Shown here: positions 21,851 through 33,150 of the stretch, one piece after another
Numbering within the stretch: the stretch's first letter is position 1
Layout of the letters: each line of letters starts with the position of its first letter
Origin: Hydrangea macrophylla
Lineage: Eukaryota > Streptophyta > Magnoliopsida > Cornales > Hydrangeaceae
NCBI GenBank assembly: GCA_033977485.1
Contig: CM066984.1
Coordinates: 114,383,251-114,447,250, forward strand
DNA length: 64,000 bases
Direction: 5' to 3'
Made by a program: the position numbers and the translations under genes
Notes under the pieces: model-generated
What the model saw: the letters and a program-made list of their open reading frames with translations, nothing else
The model's database searches: none
What the model was told of the DNA's origin: nothing

Positions 21851-24457
21851 ATGTTAGTTACACGTTCAAATAAACCGGAATTAAAACCTTTTGACTCTGA
21901 ACTTGAACGTACCCTAAGACTTAACAAGTCTTCAAACTTAACTTCTAGATCTAGGTTTTTAATAGACGACGATTTGACACCGAAACCAACGTCTTTATTT
22001 GAATCCGAAATACGTAGTACTCTTACAAGACTAAAGAAACCACGCTTTAATAACATAGAACCGATTAAAATGGCAGACATTGGAAATAACAATAACAACC
22101 AAAATAACAATAGAAATAATATGAATAATCTTAATATACCGCCACCTCCGCCACTTAAAGATTATTTTATTCCGACGACTTACACGCCACAAACATGTAT
22201 TGAATTACCGGAGGCGACGGCATCTCACTTTGAGATAAAGTTGTCTACCATCTCGCTACTTCCATCTTTCCATGGCCGTCTAAATGAAGATCCATATAAA
22301 CACTTAGGAGATTTTCAAGATATATGTTCTACTTTGAAAATCCAAAACTTAACTGATGATGAATTAAAATTGCGGCTCTTTCCATTCTCTTTAAAAGATA
22401 AAGCTAAGTATTGGCTTCAATCACTTGAGCCAAACACAATTAAAACATGGGAAGCCTTACACACCGCATTTTTACAAAAGTTTTTCCCTATTATGCGTAC
22501 GAATCAAATAAGAAAATCCATAACAAACTTTGTAATGCAAGATGGGGAAACACTTTATGATACTTGGGAGAAATTTAAAGAATTATTACGCTCTTGCCCA
22601 CATCATCAGGTTCCTAAGTGGCAACTTGTTCAGGTCTTCTACGAGGGGCTTATTCCTTCTGTTAGGAATACCGTCGATGCCGTTTGTGCGGGAACTTTCC
22701 TACACAAAAGTGCCGACGAGGCTTGGAAGATTTTTGAAACACTAAGCGAGAATTCGATGCATCAGGCTGTGTCGGTAAGTTTCGAGGGATATCATCTTCA
22801 ACCTAAGCGAGAGGTGACAGTTGAGTCAAGTCAATCAGTTCAAATACAAGAATTAAATAGAAAACTTGACCGACTTATGCAAATGAACAAAACGTTTAAT
22901 CCACCCTCTTCAGAAGTATGTGCATTATGTTCTGAACAGTCCCATAATATCTTTGCATGTCCTTCTGCATCTCAATATCCGGAATTTGTTGAACAACACG
23001 TTAATTCTATGCAACAATTCCCACAAAATAATTATAATCCTAGGTCGACTAATTTTCCTAATATGTACCGACCCCAATATCAACAAGGTCAATACCAACT
23101 ACCTCCTCCACCTCCACGCAATAATGCATTTGAGGAGAAGGTGTTGGCCTCACTTGAAAATTTTGGGTCGGTGATTCAGTTAGTGCACTCTCACACTCAG
23201 TCTATTGCAAAGCTAGAGTCCCAAATGGGACAAGTAGTTACTACATTAAACCGTTTAACTGAGAGTAAGTCGACGAGTCAACCTACTCAGCAACCTAAGG
23301 GGCAATACGCAGTGAGTAGTACGAGTGAGAGCGTGAACGCTGTTTCGACTAGGACGACTACTCGAGATGAGGAAGTTGTTGTAATTCCGGATGGGGGTGA
23401 GAAAAATGAAAATTTAAATGTGAATAAAGGAAAAAGTGAAGAAGTGGATAAAAATAAGAAAGATAAAGAATCGGTCCCAACAAATTATATTCCTAGAATG
23501 CCATATCCACCAAACGTTGAGGAGCCGTCTAATCTTACAAATAAAAAGTCTAAGGTTGAAGATATACTCGAGGTGTTCAAACAAGTTAAAATTAATATTC
23601 CTTTCCTCGATGCTATAAAACAAATTCCCGCGTATGCTAAATGTTTAAAAGACCTTTGTACACAAAAACGCAAAATACGCAGTCATACTCCTAAAAAGGT
23701 CTTCCTCACGGAAAAAGTAAGCTCTATTTTTCAAAATGCTCCTCCGAAGTATAAGGATCCTGGTACGCCTACGATTTCATGTGTCATAGGTGACACTATT
23801 ATTCATAGGGCTCTCCTTGACTTAGGTGCGAGTGTTAATCTCTTACCCTATCATGTCTACAAACAACTAGGTTTAGGTGAACTTAAACCTACGGCCGCTA
23901 CTATTCAATTAGCGGATCGATCCATCAAAGTACCTAGGGGAATCGTCGAAGACGTCCCAGTAAAAGTTGATCAATGTTTCTATCCCATTGATTTTATGGT
24001 CCTTGACACCGAACCGGTGTTAGATAATAGAAAATACACTCCTGTTATTCTTGGTCGTCCATTCTTAGCCACGGCCAACGCACGTGTCAATTGTAGAACA
24101 GGGGTGATGAAAGTGTCATTCGGGAATATAAAATTAAAATTAAATATTTTTAATGCTGTTGATCAACCTCCCAAAGACGATGATTATCTAGATGTGGAGG
24201 GTAGTGAGGTTAAACGGAATATTGAACTTACTAACGTAATAAATAACAGTGCGGAGAATAATATAGTGGATGATGAGTGGATGAATCCTAATACCTCGGC
24301 CCCTAATGAAGAATTTACTAGAAAGGTGAAAAATCGAATTGAATATAATCAGGATGAACCGTCGATTGAATTAATTCGAAGCGACATGCTTTCAACTTAC
24401 CATCGGGCTCTTCCTGACATCTTAAAGGGTTCACAATCTGATTTTCAACCTCCATAA
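21851..24457 (+). CDS. gag-pro: Athila-type Gag-protease polyprotein, intact
   Basis: An uninterrupted 868-residue frame starting MLVTRSNKPELKPFDSELER, the usual Athila N-terminus. The Gag capsid core spans about residues 145-300 (KAKYWLQSL, LQKFFP, FYEGL). A CCHC knuckle, CALCSEQSHNIFAC, is near 357. A low-complexity linker follows, then the protease with LLDLGAS (aspartate at residue 657) and ILGRPFLAT. It assembles capsids and cleaves the polyprotein. The frame ends soon after the protease, where RT would start in an autonomous element, and the sequence after the stop is of the kind that follows pol in Athila. The Gag and protease motifs look intact, so selection or very recent origin is likely. 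Confidence 0.93.
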   Translation: MLVTRSNKPELKPFDSELERTLRLNKSSNLTSRSRFLIDDDLTPKPTSLFESEIRSTLTRLKKPRFNNIEPIKMADIGNNNNNQNNNRNNMNNLNIPPPPPLKDYFIPTTYTPQTCIELPEATASHFEIKLSTISLLPSFHGRLNEDPYKHLGDFQDICSTLKIQNLTDDELKLRLFPFSLKDKAKYWLQSLEPNTIKTWEALHTAFLQKFFPIMRTNQIRKSITNFVMQDGETLYDTWEKFKELLRSCPHHQVPKWQLVQVFYEGLIPSVRNTVDAVCAGTFLHKSADEAWKIFETLSENSMHQAVSVSFEGYHLQPKREVTVESSQSVQIQELNRKLDRLMQMNKTFNPPSSEVCALCSEQSHNIFACPSASQYPEFVEQHVNSMQQFPQNNYNPRSTNFPNMYRPQYQQGQYQLPPPPPRNNAFEEKVLASLENFGSVIQLVHSHTQSIAKLESQMGQVVTTLNRLTESKSTSQPTQQPKGQYAVSSTSESVNAVSTRTTTRDEEVVVIPDGGEKNENLNVNKGKSEEVDKNKKDKESVPTNYIPRMPYPPNVEEPSNLTNKKSKVEDILEVFKQVKINIPFLDAIKQIPAYAKCLKDLCTQKRKIRSHTPKKVFLTEKVSSIFQNAPPKYKDPGTPTISCVIGDTIIHRALLDLGASVNLLPYHVYKQLGLGELKPTAATIQLADRSIKVPRGIVEDVPVKVDQCFYPIDFMVLDTEPVLDNRKYTPVILGRPFLATANARVNCRTGVMKVSFGNIKLKLNIFNAVDQPPKDDDYLDVEGSEVKRNIELTNVINNSAENNIVDDEWMNPNTSAPNEEFTRKVKNRIEYNQDEPSIELIRSDMLSTYHRALPDILKGSQSDFQPP

Positions 24458-24666
24458 GTCTTGAGCTAGAATGGTCTAGCTAAAGACGTAAAAGTTAGCG
24501 CTTCTTGGGAGGCAACCCAAGCCTAATTTCATCTGTTTTCTTTGTTTTTGGTAGTTTTGGAGTCGTTTTTGTCTGTTCTGGAGTTTTTCTGGGCAAGTTT
24601 GGGGGTTGGAATTAATTCATTTTAATATTATATACATAATTTTATCTACAAAATGGAAAAAACCAT

Positions 24667-24898
24667 TCTCGCGCGCGCGGCCCGCTCGCGCGAGACGTCG
24701 CTCGCGCGGCCCGCTGGCGCGAGTTAGCCCCTTAGTGGTTTTTCTTTATTTTCTTTATAGTATGCCTCTGCTTCTCCTCGCGCCTAGTATCGAGGGCGCG
24801 AGGTATCTCGCTCGCGCGAGAGAGAGTGATTAAAAATATATATATATATTTGGTTATTCGCGCGCGCGACGGCCGCTCGCGCGGACCGCTCGCGCGAT
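24667..24898. repeat. Internal TCGCGCGA palindrome arrays
   Basis: Three CG-rich blocks (24667-24724, 24779-24826, 24858-24898) of CGCTCGCGCGA-type units, the same vocabulary as in the LTR at 20201-20330. They may be sequence shared between LTR and body by recombination, or independently maintained sites. Confidence 0.7.
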
Positions 24899-25317
24899 TC
24901 CCTATTTTTCTGACATTTTCTTTTGTTTTCTTATATCTTCCTCCACACCTGTCACACAGTTTTTCCATTTCTGTTTTTTGTTTCTTAGGTCCTTTTAGAT
25001 CGAGTCTTTGATTGTTTTCTTAATTCTGGTTATGTCTTATTTCCTTTTATAGTTTATTTTCGGGTTGACTTCATAGTTTTGTTTCTTCTTATAATTTATT
25101 TAGTTTCGTGTAGCTTAGTTCTACTTCTTTTAGCTGTTTTTATTATTTTGTTTGTTTAATTTTCTTTTGTTAAGAAGTAACAGGTAACATTGAATTTTAT
25201 TGCCATATTCCTTTGTGTTCACCTGTTCTATGCTTGTCAAAATCGAGGTACTATCGTTCCTTTCTTACGTACTCTCCTTTCTTTCGTTTTATTGTTTCAT
25301 TGGGGACAATGAAAGGT

Positions 25318-25331
25318 TTAGATTTGGGGGT
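25318..25331 (+). promoter_or_regulatory. Possible central polypurine tract
   Basis: TTTAGATTTGGGGGT after GGGGACAATGAAAGG closely resembles the terminal tract (TAGGTTTGGGGGTG before 27103). Athila elements often have such a second tract in the 3' part. A role as a second plus-strand primer is inferred. Confidence 0.4.
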
Positions 25332-26139
25332 ATGCACTCACACATGCACATTATTTTATGCAACATTTTAAATTTTAAATTTTTTTTCAATAAGTGTGTT
25401 TAAATAAACGATGTTACCGACGTTTTTGCAATATCAATTTGATACTTTTTGATAGAGAACTTTGAATTGTTATAGAATGGTAAACAAGGGAAGATGTGAT
25501 TAAACATTTGCCGAAGTTATGATATGACGTTTTAAGTTATGTATTGTTTGAATCGTAGTTTTATATCATAGATTTGCACATAAAAGCTATGCACTGCACA
25601 TAGTCATTTGAATACATGTCTGATGTGAACTATAATATGATTTGGATTTCTAGATAACACATGGTGGAGACTAGACCCGGTGAGGTTTTGAGCCTATCTT
25701 CTCTATTTTGAGGGTTATAAATACATCTTGTGTTTGTCGAATTTCATTGGAATAGCGCATTAACTTGTTGTTTAGTCTCATTATTCTTGTTTTGGTTGAT
25801 AGTCAAGTTAAAATATTTGTTACCATGCTAAATAATCTTCCATTGTAAACATTGAAGAACTGTATTACCCTAGGAAATGATTGTAGGCCTTCTTTGTTTA
25901 CTACCATCCGATAAATTAAAAAATTTCCTTAGTTCGCCCTTTGAGCCGTTACAATGCCTCTTTTTCTTAAATTACCATTATCCTGTTTTTTTGCTCCAAT
26001 TTGGCCAACTTGGAGTTTACCCCTGAAAGATTGATCAACTTTTAGTGGTGTTAAGGCGATGTGTGAGTGAGAAAAAGAAGACAAGGTGCTATTGGGGTGG
26101 TTGCCGTGTTATTTATTGGATATTCGTTTCAACAGTAAC

Positions 26140-26275
26140 GAGGAGGAAAAGAATTAAAAAATATATATATAAAGAAGAGGAAGGTTGAAAAAAAAAAGAT
26201 AAAGAAGAAAAAATGAATGAAAAGGAATGAAGAGAAAGAAAAGATGAAAGTTGGTAGAAAAGAAGAATGAAAGAG
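26140..26275 (+). repeat. Purine-rich A/G run
   Basis: About 135 bases, almost all A and G apart from a short AT repeat at 26160-26171 and scattered T. Low-complexity sequence with no coding signal. Confidence 0.7.
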
Positions 26276-27088
26276 ATCGAACATGCCTTACAATGCCATT
26301 CTGAGATTAACTACTTGATAAATCCTTTCTATTCTTTTTCATTACCTGAACCACATTACAACCTTTGAAAAGTCCTATTTGATCTTAGGAAACATGGTTC
26401 GGATATGAAAATGATGGGAGGGGGATTAAAACATGGTAATGACTAATTTTTCTTGATTATTGGCATCCTATCCATGAGACTACTGTTCTTTCGTGTTATG
26501 CGTCTTTTTCGAGTCATATGTGAGCATTTCTTGTTTTGAAAATATATTTCCTTTACTCACATATATTAGAAAAATTACACCTGTTTCTGAGTGTTTCAGT
26601 TTAGAGTGTAATTGACATTGTGAGATTCGTAGTCGAGACATAGTTAAATGGTTATTTGAGTTATATTCCAAGTTCATGACATACGCGTGTTCATTTGACT
26701 ACCATATAACACACGTGCAATCTTATGAGGAACTCTATTGATTCGTACATTGCATGCACTTAATTGTTTCTCATGATGTAAGTAGACGTTTGATTCCGTT
26801 TCTTCTTGTTCATTATTCTATTTCGAATCATTGTTTTGTAATAAGGAGTATTGAATATTATGTTCTTTAGTTTGAATAAAACGTTTTAAATTTACAAGTT
26901 AATAAAGATGGTTGTGGGTAACTTGTTGATGAGAACCCTCACGAGACTTCACTCGTCCGACTAGGGACACCTAGAGGTTTAAAAGGCTTGTTGCATACGC
27001 TAAATGCAATCGTGATCCATGCGAAAATGGAGTTGTATTTCATTAGTAGTAGTTTTTATTTTAGTTTTGCTCGAGGACTAGCAAAATG

Positions 27089-27102
27089 TAGGTTTGGGGG
27101 TG
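27089..27102 (+). promoter_or_regulatory. Athila-type terminal polypurine tract
   Basis: TAGGTTTGGGGGTG directly before the 3' LTR, the normal position of the plus-strand primer. Confidence 0.8.
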
Positions 27103-28464
27103 TGATCGGGAGAGAACTAATCCTAATTATATGCCTTAATTCACATTTGTTAGTTCCTTTTTATCCTGTTTTTGTATATTTTTATTTCGTTTTCTATTTT
27201 CTGACAGGTTTTGGAAGAAATCACCTAAACCAGGCTAAATAGGGTTAAAAATCACAAAGAAAGAAGCTGAAAAAGTCAAGTCGCGCGCGCGACCCGCGCC
27301 CGCGAAAATCCGAGAATCGCTCGCGCGAGAACCCAAAAATCGCTCGAGCGATCCGCGCGCGCGAAATGCCAAATGTCGCGCTCGCGCGACCCGCTCGCGC
27401 GATATGTGTAAAAATCAAAGTTGCGTATTTCAGTACACTGAAGACTCCTGTGCAAACGAAACTGCTGAACGACGTCTAGACTGTAAATTACATCAGTTTC
27501 AGTCCGTTTCGAGTTGGAAAGGCTTCCAAAACTTGTTGTAATCCTATATATATCCTATTTTATTATAATTAAAGGGTTACACATTATTACACACCCATAC
27601 ATACACATTCTACAACCATACTTCCAGCCATTGAAGAGAGGAAAGCAAGGAGAAGAAGAAGAAGACCAATGATTCACATGGCCTCCTCCATCAACCTCTT
27701 GCTATTCATCAATTCTATGGCCAACTAAACTCTAGATCTAGGGTTTCAATGAAACCCTAGCCAAGTAATAGGGTGTATTTTATGTTTTACTTTAGTTTTA
27801 TTATGTATGGATGAGGATCACATGTTTAGAGGATTTTTATAAATAAATCGTACTTCTATTGATTAAATCATTGCCTTCAAAGTTTATTCTTGTCTTAGAT
27901 CTATTTTGACTGTGATGTGCTCAACGATCTATTCTTGCTGTGTTTGTTTAGATTGTTTACATGTGATGGTGCTTTATTGATTTGTGCTATCAAGTATCCG
28001 AATAGTCCATGCCTAGATTAGACGGATTAGATCACAACCCTAGTTTAGTGTGGGATAATTCGTGCTAACCGAAGATAGATTATGTTGGTGCTTGAACCAT
28101 GAATATCTTCTTGTCGGAGGAATTGGGCTTGTAGCTACAATTCCCCATTATCATCCAACGTAGTAAGCTAAAGTAATTCATAAATATTCCTATTATGAAG
28201 CTAGTGGTGGATTTGCAATCTTAGGTTCCCTTAAACATTATTTAAAAACAACTATTTTAATTGCTTTCATAGTTTAGATTTACTTTTATTGTTTTTAGTT
28301 TAATTATAATTCAACTCAAAATCCGTTTTTATAATTAATTAGATTTAGGTTTTAAAATTAAGTCGCGGTAGTTAACCAATCTCTGTGGGTTCGACCTTTA
28401 CTTCCACACTGCAAATCTTTAGAAAAGTAAAGTATACTTTTATATCTTGATATTGACAACATCA
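27103..28464 (+). repeat. Athila-type 3' LTR
   Basis: 1362 bp, the same length as the 5' LTR and nearly identical. Several of the few differences fall in the CG-rich palindrome block. It is followed by the TTTAC target duplication and the rest of the N1 LTR. Confidence 0.95.
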
Positions 28465-29798
28465 TTTACCACAACAGAAAAGGAAAACTGTTTTCTTAAG
28501 CATTACGCTTAGTGAATATTATAAACATAATTGAACGTTTAACATGTGCAATGCTACAATTAATGCATAAATCATATCCATAATCGTCGAGTCACCGGTT
28601 CAATGATTCATTCAGACCTGAAGACCTCCATTGGTCCTGTGATCACTTCTATTCCTTGGACTTCCATATTTATCGGAGTTTTCCTCTTCACCACTCTTAT
28701 TACTCCTAATAATGAATCATTTCTCGGCGCTCATTGATTACCACATAAGCATATAACCATATAAGAACAAAACATGACAATTTTTCACATAATTGACATG
28801 AAACCATAAATCCAACAATTTCATATCTTCTAAGCATGATTTCAACAACCCAATATAAATAAAAAAAACATTGAACACCTTAAACCACAATCATTCTTAA
28901 GCTAAAAAACTCACCTCTAACAAGTTTTACCCAAAATCACACTAAGAAGTGTAGAATTTCACCAATTTCTAGCCCAAAGTTCACTCCAAAGAAATTCCTA
29001 CATGAAATCGGTAGACAGCGTCTCACCAATTAGTATGAGCTACCCAAATCTGTTGATTAAAACATAAATTAAAGGTATAGGAACAATCGTCTCACCTTTA
29101 CGAGTCCGAATACGGTTTCGGTTCGCGAATTGGACATCAAACGGAGACGGATCGACGATTTAATGGTGTCGGCGTCTCGTATTCTCGTTTCTCTCTCCGA
29201 GCTCTCTTTGTTTTTCGTTGAATTCCTATAAATTATTGAGACAAAGCTCAACTCCTTGACACACATGCATTTACATGCATTAAGGTGTCATTACCTCAAT
29301 TTTCCCACTTTCGTTTACACCTCCGGAATTTTCCAAGTTCTTATTATGAAATCCCCAAACATTCCATTAACTACCTAATTATTTAAATGAGTATTTGTCT
29401 AAATCCAGTATGGGTCCCAAATATTTTGTGAAGTTGCTATCGCATCTACTAATTATGAATCCTTTCAGTTATACCCTTATTTGAGTGTTCAAACTAATAC
29501 AAAATGCTAGCATATATACCATCATAATATTGAAAGCATCTTTAAACAGGTGTTCATATAATCATATATATATGCATTTAACATATAAAATGCAAATTTA
29601 TTTTATCCGGGCCCTTCACTGGGTCTTACTCATAACCAGCCCCACCTCACTAGGGACTTTTCCAAATGGTGTCCTTCTCTGAACACTTTTCATACGGGCG
29701 AGTCCAAAGTCTCCCTTAACCCATTTTATACACTAATTATATTAATTAATGCATATAAAAATAATAATTACCCCCTTTTCTCGGGTACGGATGTTACA
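28465..29798 (-). repeat. N1 3' LTR, second part
   Basis: Resumes the LTR broken at 20023 and ends at 29798 with ATGTTACA, the LTR start on the minus strand. It contains the distant inverted repeat AATGATTCATT (28602-28612) / AATGAATCATT (28711-28721), also present in the partner LTR (34199-34209 and 34308-34318). A weak TATA-like box lies near 29225-29234. Confidence 0.9.
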
Positions 29799-29824
29799 TT
29801 TCTCCCTCCCTAAAAGGGAGTTTG
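29799..29824 (-). promoter_or_regulatory. N1 polypurine tract
   Basis: The minus strand reads CTCCCTTTTAGGGAGGGAGAAA ending at the LTR. It is purine-rich at the correct place and is itself a short dyad. Confidence 0.65.
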
Positions 29825-29845
29825 GTCCCCAAACTTACTCTTACC

Positions 29846-30700
29846 TTAAGAATCAAATAAGTGCGGGTACTTTGCTTGAATCTCATCCTCTCGCTCCCAA
29901 GTAGCTTCCTCAACTGAATGGCTTTGCCATTGCACCATCACGAGTAGAATTACCTTAGTTCTCAACAGTTGATTTTTTCTATCAAGAATTTGCACCGGAT
30001 GCTCCACATAGGTCATATCCTCTCGAATCTCCAATGGCTCTAGAATAATGACATGTCTTGGATCCGATACATAACATCGAATTATCGATACGTGAAACAC
30101 ATTATGTACATTTGCCAACTCTTGTGGCAATTCCAAGCGATAAGCTAATGGTCCCACCCGATTAAGAATCAAGTAAGGTCTAACATATCTTGGACTAAAG
30201 TTTACCTCGCTTACCAAACCGTACTATGCCTTTCGAAGGCGATACCTTAAGAAAGATATAGTCACCTACCTCGAACTCTAACAGTCTTCTACCCATATCT
30301 GCATAACTTTTATAACAACTTTGAGCCGTTTGTAACTGCTGCTTGATCAATCAAATTTTGTCGGTTGTGATTTGAACTATCTCCGGCCCCAAAAGCTGTT
30401 TCTCTCCAACTTCTGTCCAACAAACAAGCGATCTACACTTTCTACTATATAGTGCCTCATAAGGCGCCATTCCAATACTAGTTTGAAAACTGTTATTGTA
30501 AGAAAATTCAATCAACGACAAGTGAGTTTTCCAATCAGCTTTAAAATCCATAACACATACCGTTAACATATCTTTCAAAATCTGAATCACCCTCTCGGAT
30601 TGACCATCAGTCTGGGGATGAAACACAGTACTGAAATGTAAAGATGTTCCCATAGCTCTTTGCAAGCTCTCCCAAAAGTTTGACACCTCAGTTTATTTCC
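29846..30700 (-). pseudogene. pol: N1 integrase C-terminal half and chromodomain
   Basis: Two minus-strand frames. 30686-30351 has integrase motifs [25 protein letters not shown] (the last catalytic glutamate) and GMAPYEALY. 30217-29846 has the GPLAYRLELP linker and a chromodomain (ILDRKNQLLRTK, EEATWEREDEIQAKYPHLF). A stop or frameshift separates them near 30350 and another near 30220. The first two catalytic aspartates are missing because the deletion joins this directly to Gag. It cannot be an active enzyme. Confidence 0.88.
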
Positions 30701-30772
30701 ACCGGAAACACTACCAATACTAGTCGATGATCCTCCTGAACTCTGCCTTTTTGCACTCCCTTGACTACTGAA

Positions 30773-31457
30773 CTAACTCGACCTAGCCCTTTTGTTTTGT
30801 TGACTTGGTGGTGGTAAGTTTGAAGTGTACCCGAGATCCCTCTCAGCTATGGAGGCAATATCCAGCACCTTAGCAAAAGTCTCCGGTCGGAACACAGTCA
30901 TTCGTCCCCGGATGTCACTTCGAAGCCCCACCACAAACTCTCTTGCTTTTGCTTTCTCTATTGTTATCATATCCCCATCAAACCTTCCCAAGCTTGTAAA
31001 TTGTGTCGAATATTCTTGGACCGTCTTTCCTGTTTGTGCTAACTCCATAAATTCTTGAGCTTTTTGATCCTCAAATGATTCCAGAAAGTACTGCTCGTTC
31101 AATATCTGCAAAAAGTGATCCCAAGTAGTTAGTTGACCCGAGCCCAGCTTAGTATGCCACCAATATTGCGCCTCATCTTTTAACGTGTCAGTAGCAAATA
31201 GCACTTTCTGTTCCTCTGTACATGGTAACACTCTGAAGATTTTCTCTATATCATTTGTTCTCATTGGATTAGCTTCCCCACGGAAATATGGTTGGCTTTT
31301 GTTTGTGAAGTTTTGAAATGGTAACAACTTCTTCCCTCGGATTCGGATTTGGTTGTACCGATCTTTCCTCAACTACATAAGTTTCAACTACTCATATCAA
31401 CCATTCAATTGCTCTTTCAACCCATTTCATTCGGTTTGAGGTGTCACCTCCAGACAT
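30773..31457 (-). pseudogene. gag: N1 Gag remnant
   Basis: The main frame (31372-30773, 199 residues) covers the capsid core, with DIEKIFRVLPCTEEQKVLF, EAQYWWH and REFVVGLRSDIRGRM. The likely ATG at 31457 is in a different frame, so a frameshift lies near 31360-31372. The sequence ends after RARSS and within about 80 bases becomes integrase. The knuckle, protease, RT, RNase H and first part of integrase are gone. A weaker relative of the other Gags in the window. Confidence 0.82.
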
Positions 31458-31477
31458 AATGCCTGGCATCCACATTA

Positions 31478-31500
31478 TTACACACACACACACACACACG
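31478..31500. repeat. (AC)n microsatellite
   Basis: About ten AC units just upstream of the N1 gag start on the minus strand. Confidence 0.9.
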
Positions 31501-32581
31501 TTACTTTAAATAAACATGTGGCATGCTAATCAACAATAAAAGCATGCTAAGTAAACGTGTATGCATGATCATGGTGTTGAGTTTGTGCCTTCAAACCATT
31601 ACTTTATATATGAGACATTGACATTTTAATATATGGATATCAGCTTTACATTTTCTTTTGTATGTTTTTTTTCATGAGATGATTTTTAATCTTTAAATAT
31701 CATAGTAAGCAATTTGTTTATGCATGAGATACATACAAGTGAGATACGAATTACTATTCTTTGATACTTAGAACTTGTCACAAGGGATGATGAGCCTGGA
31801 TATCTCATCAGGTTTACACTGTAGCATGATTAACTACCATTGGATGGAGTGATGAATCTCAATCACTAGAGTTTAGCTCTTAGTTAATATGCTAGTGCTT
31901 ATAGTGTATTGATGGACCTGAGCTTTCCTATTGACACTCAAGACTGTCAACAGTCGATAGAAACTCATAACTTGTATAAGGTACGTGTTCTCAATCTTGA
32001 GACGATTATGAACACAGACTATGGATATGACTACTTTGACTTACCAATCAGTGATGTCTATAAAAGATCAAAACCTGGGTATCTTGGGTATGTCATGTCA
32101 TAGGGTTATAAACATATATTGTAAGATAGAATCTACCCTTTGATTCAGAGTAAGCATTCCCTTGAGAATGTCACCAAGTTGATTACTAGAACTGCAGTCT
32201 TGTTGATAAGTAGTTATCAACATGTTTGGTAATCATGAGTGGTGAATGGGACTCAAGGAATACAAGAAGTAATCATGATTCAGATTGACAGTAACCGTTT
32301 ATCCGACTACCTGAATATGATTACGAATGCTGACGGTAGAGGGACATTAGTAAACCATACAAGTCTAGTTATCGCTTCGGATATGTTCTTTTGCGTTGGA
32401 GTTCATTTATCGGTTTATAGTGGAGTAAACGTTAACTAATCAGTTGGTTAGTTTGCTGATCAAAAAGTTTGATCATGGTGATTAACTACAGATCTGAACC
32501 AACAATAAAAAGCCTAGGAGGTCCCACTCTTAGCTCCACTAGGATGCTTGAAAAGGCACATGAGGATGATGTCAAGACAGG

Positions 32582-32690
32582 TTCGATCGATCAAAGTTGT
32601 CTTGTTCGATTGAAGTCTGGACAGGTTCGATCGCTCGAAAGTGGTTTGATCGATCGAATACTTGATCGATCGAAGCCACTTCGATCGCTT
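32582..32690. repeat. TTCGATCGAA palindrome array
   Basis: Six overlapping TTCGATCGAT/TTGATCGATCGAA-type palindromes starting at 32582, 32605, 32626, 32646, 32662 and 32680, spaced 16-23 bp. The array ends 25 bp before the TATA box, so here it lies in the promoter region. Confidence 0.8.
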
Positions 32691-32714
32691 GAATATTAGG
32701 TCGGTTCTGGGAAT

Positions 32715-32724
32715 CTATAAATAG
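32715..32724 (+). promoter_or_regulatory. TATA box of Copia-type LTR
   Basis: CTATAAATAG followed by GGGCAGCTGCG. A canonical plant TATA box; the call is by motif and position. Confidence 0.6.
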
Positions 32725-33150
32725 GGCAGCTGCGTCCAAAAAAAGGAATTCATCGTTTTAATACGTCAGAAGCTGTAGAAACTATTTTTAAAGCTCTCAA
32801 GCCTTCTCCTTCCTCTCTATTAGGGTTCCCACCAATCCAAGTCCTTCTGTCAGGCATCCGCAGGAGTCATAAGAGTAAAGACAGCCTTGTGGAAGCTGCT
32901 GAACCATCCAAAAGAAAGAAATTCAGAATTGGGTTCAAGACCTGAGGTATAATTTCTTGTCCCCTCTTGTTAGTAAGCTTCAATGGAATTGACGAGTAGT
33001 AGATCTTGGGCTACCAATAAGTTTTGAAATTAATCTTTCCACTGCGCGTTTTAAAAACAAACCTAATTTTTTCCTTCAGATGTAACTACGTGTCGTTGTG
33101 TGCACACTACGTGTCGTATACGTCTCTCGTCCCCAAAAGCTCTAGCCTAC

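Larger units (their letters stand above)
24458..27102 (+). other. Athila-type 3' internal region without genes
   Basis: A 2.6-kb noncoding stretch. It begins with the block GCGCTTCTTGGGAGGCAACC, which follows pol in Athila elements, so pol has been deleted just before it. It also contains CG-rich palindrome arrays (24667-24898), a central purine tract (25318-25331) and a purine-rich run (26140-26275). No env-like frame is visible. Confidence 0.75.
20024..28464 (+). mobile_element. Athila-type non-autonomous element (Gag-protease only)
   Basis: Two 1362-bp LTRs (20024-21385 and 27103-28464), TTTAC target duplications (20019-20023 and 28465-28469), a tRNA-Asp-type primer site, one intact gag-protease gene and a terminal polypurine tract. 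The internal region is 5717 bp and has no RT, RNase H or integrase. By eye the LTRs differ at about 15 places, roughly 1 per cent, so the copy is young. Its transposition must have relied on enzymes from another element. Confidence 0.95.
31575..33079 (+). mobile_element. Probable Copia-type solo LTR
   Basis: A block of about 1.5 kb unlike the Tekay sequences around it. It starts TGTTGAGTTTGTGCC and ends CTTCCACTGCGCG...CCTTCA, the general look of plant Copia LTRs, with a TATA box (CTATAAATAG, 32715-32724) and a purine-rich leader. Flanking 5-mers CATGG and GATGT match at only three bases, so ends and target duplication are uncertain. No internal region or gene is present. It lies in the 5' untranslated part of N1. 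Confidence 0.6.

Noticed and set aside
31909..32699. Host gene from short frames at 31909-32103 and 32239-32439
   Set aside because: Short, without recognisable domains, and inside a block bounded like an LTR with its own TATA box.
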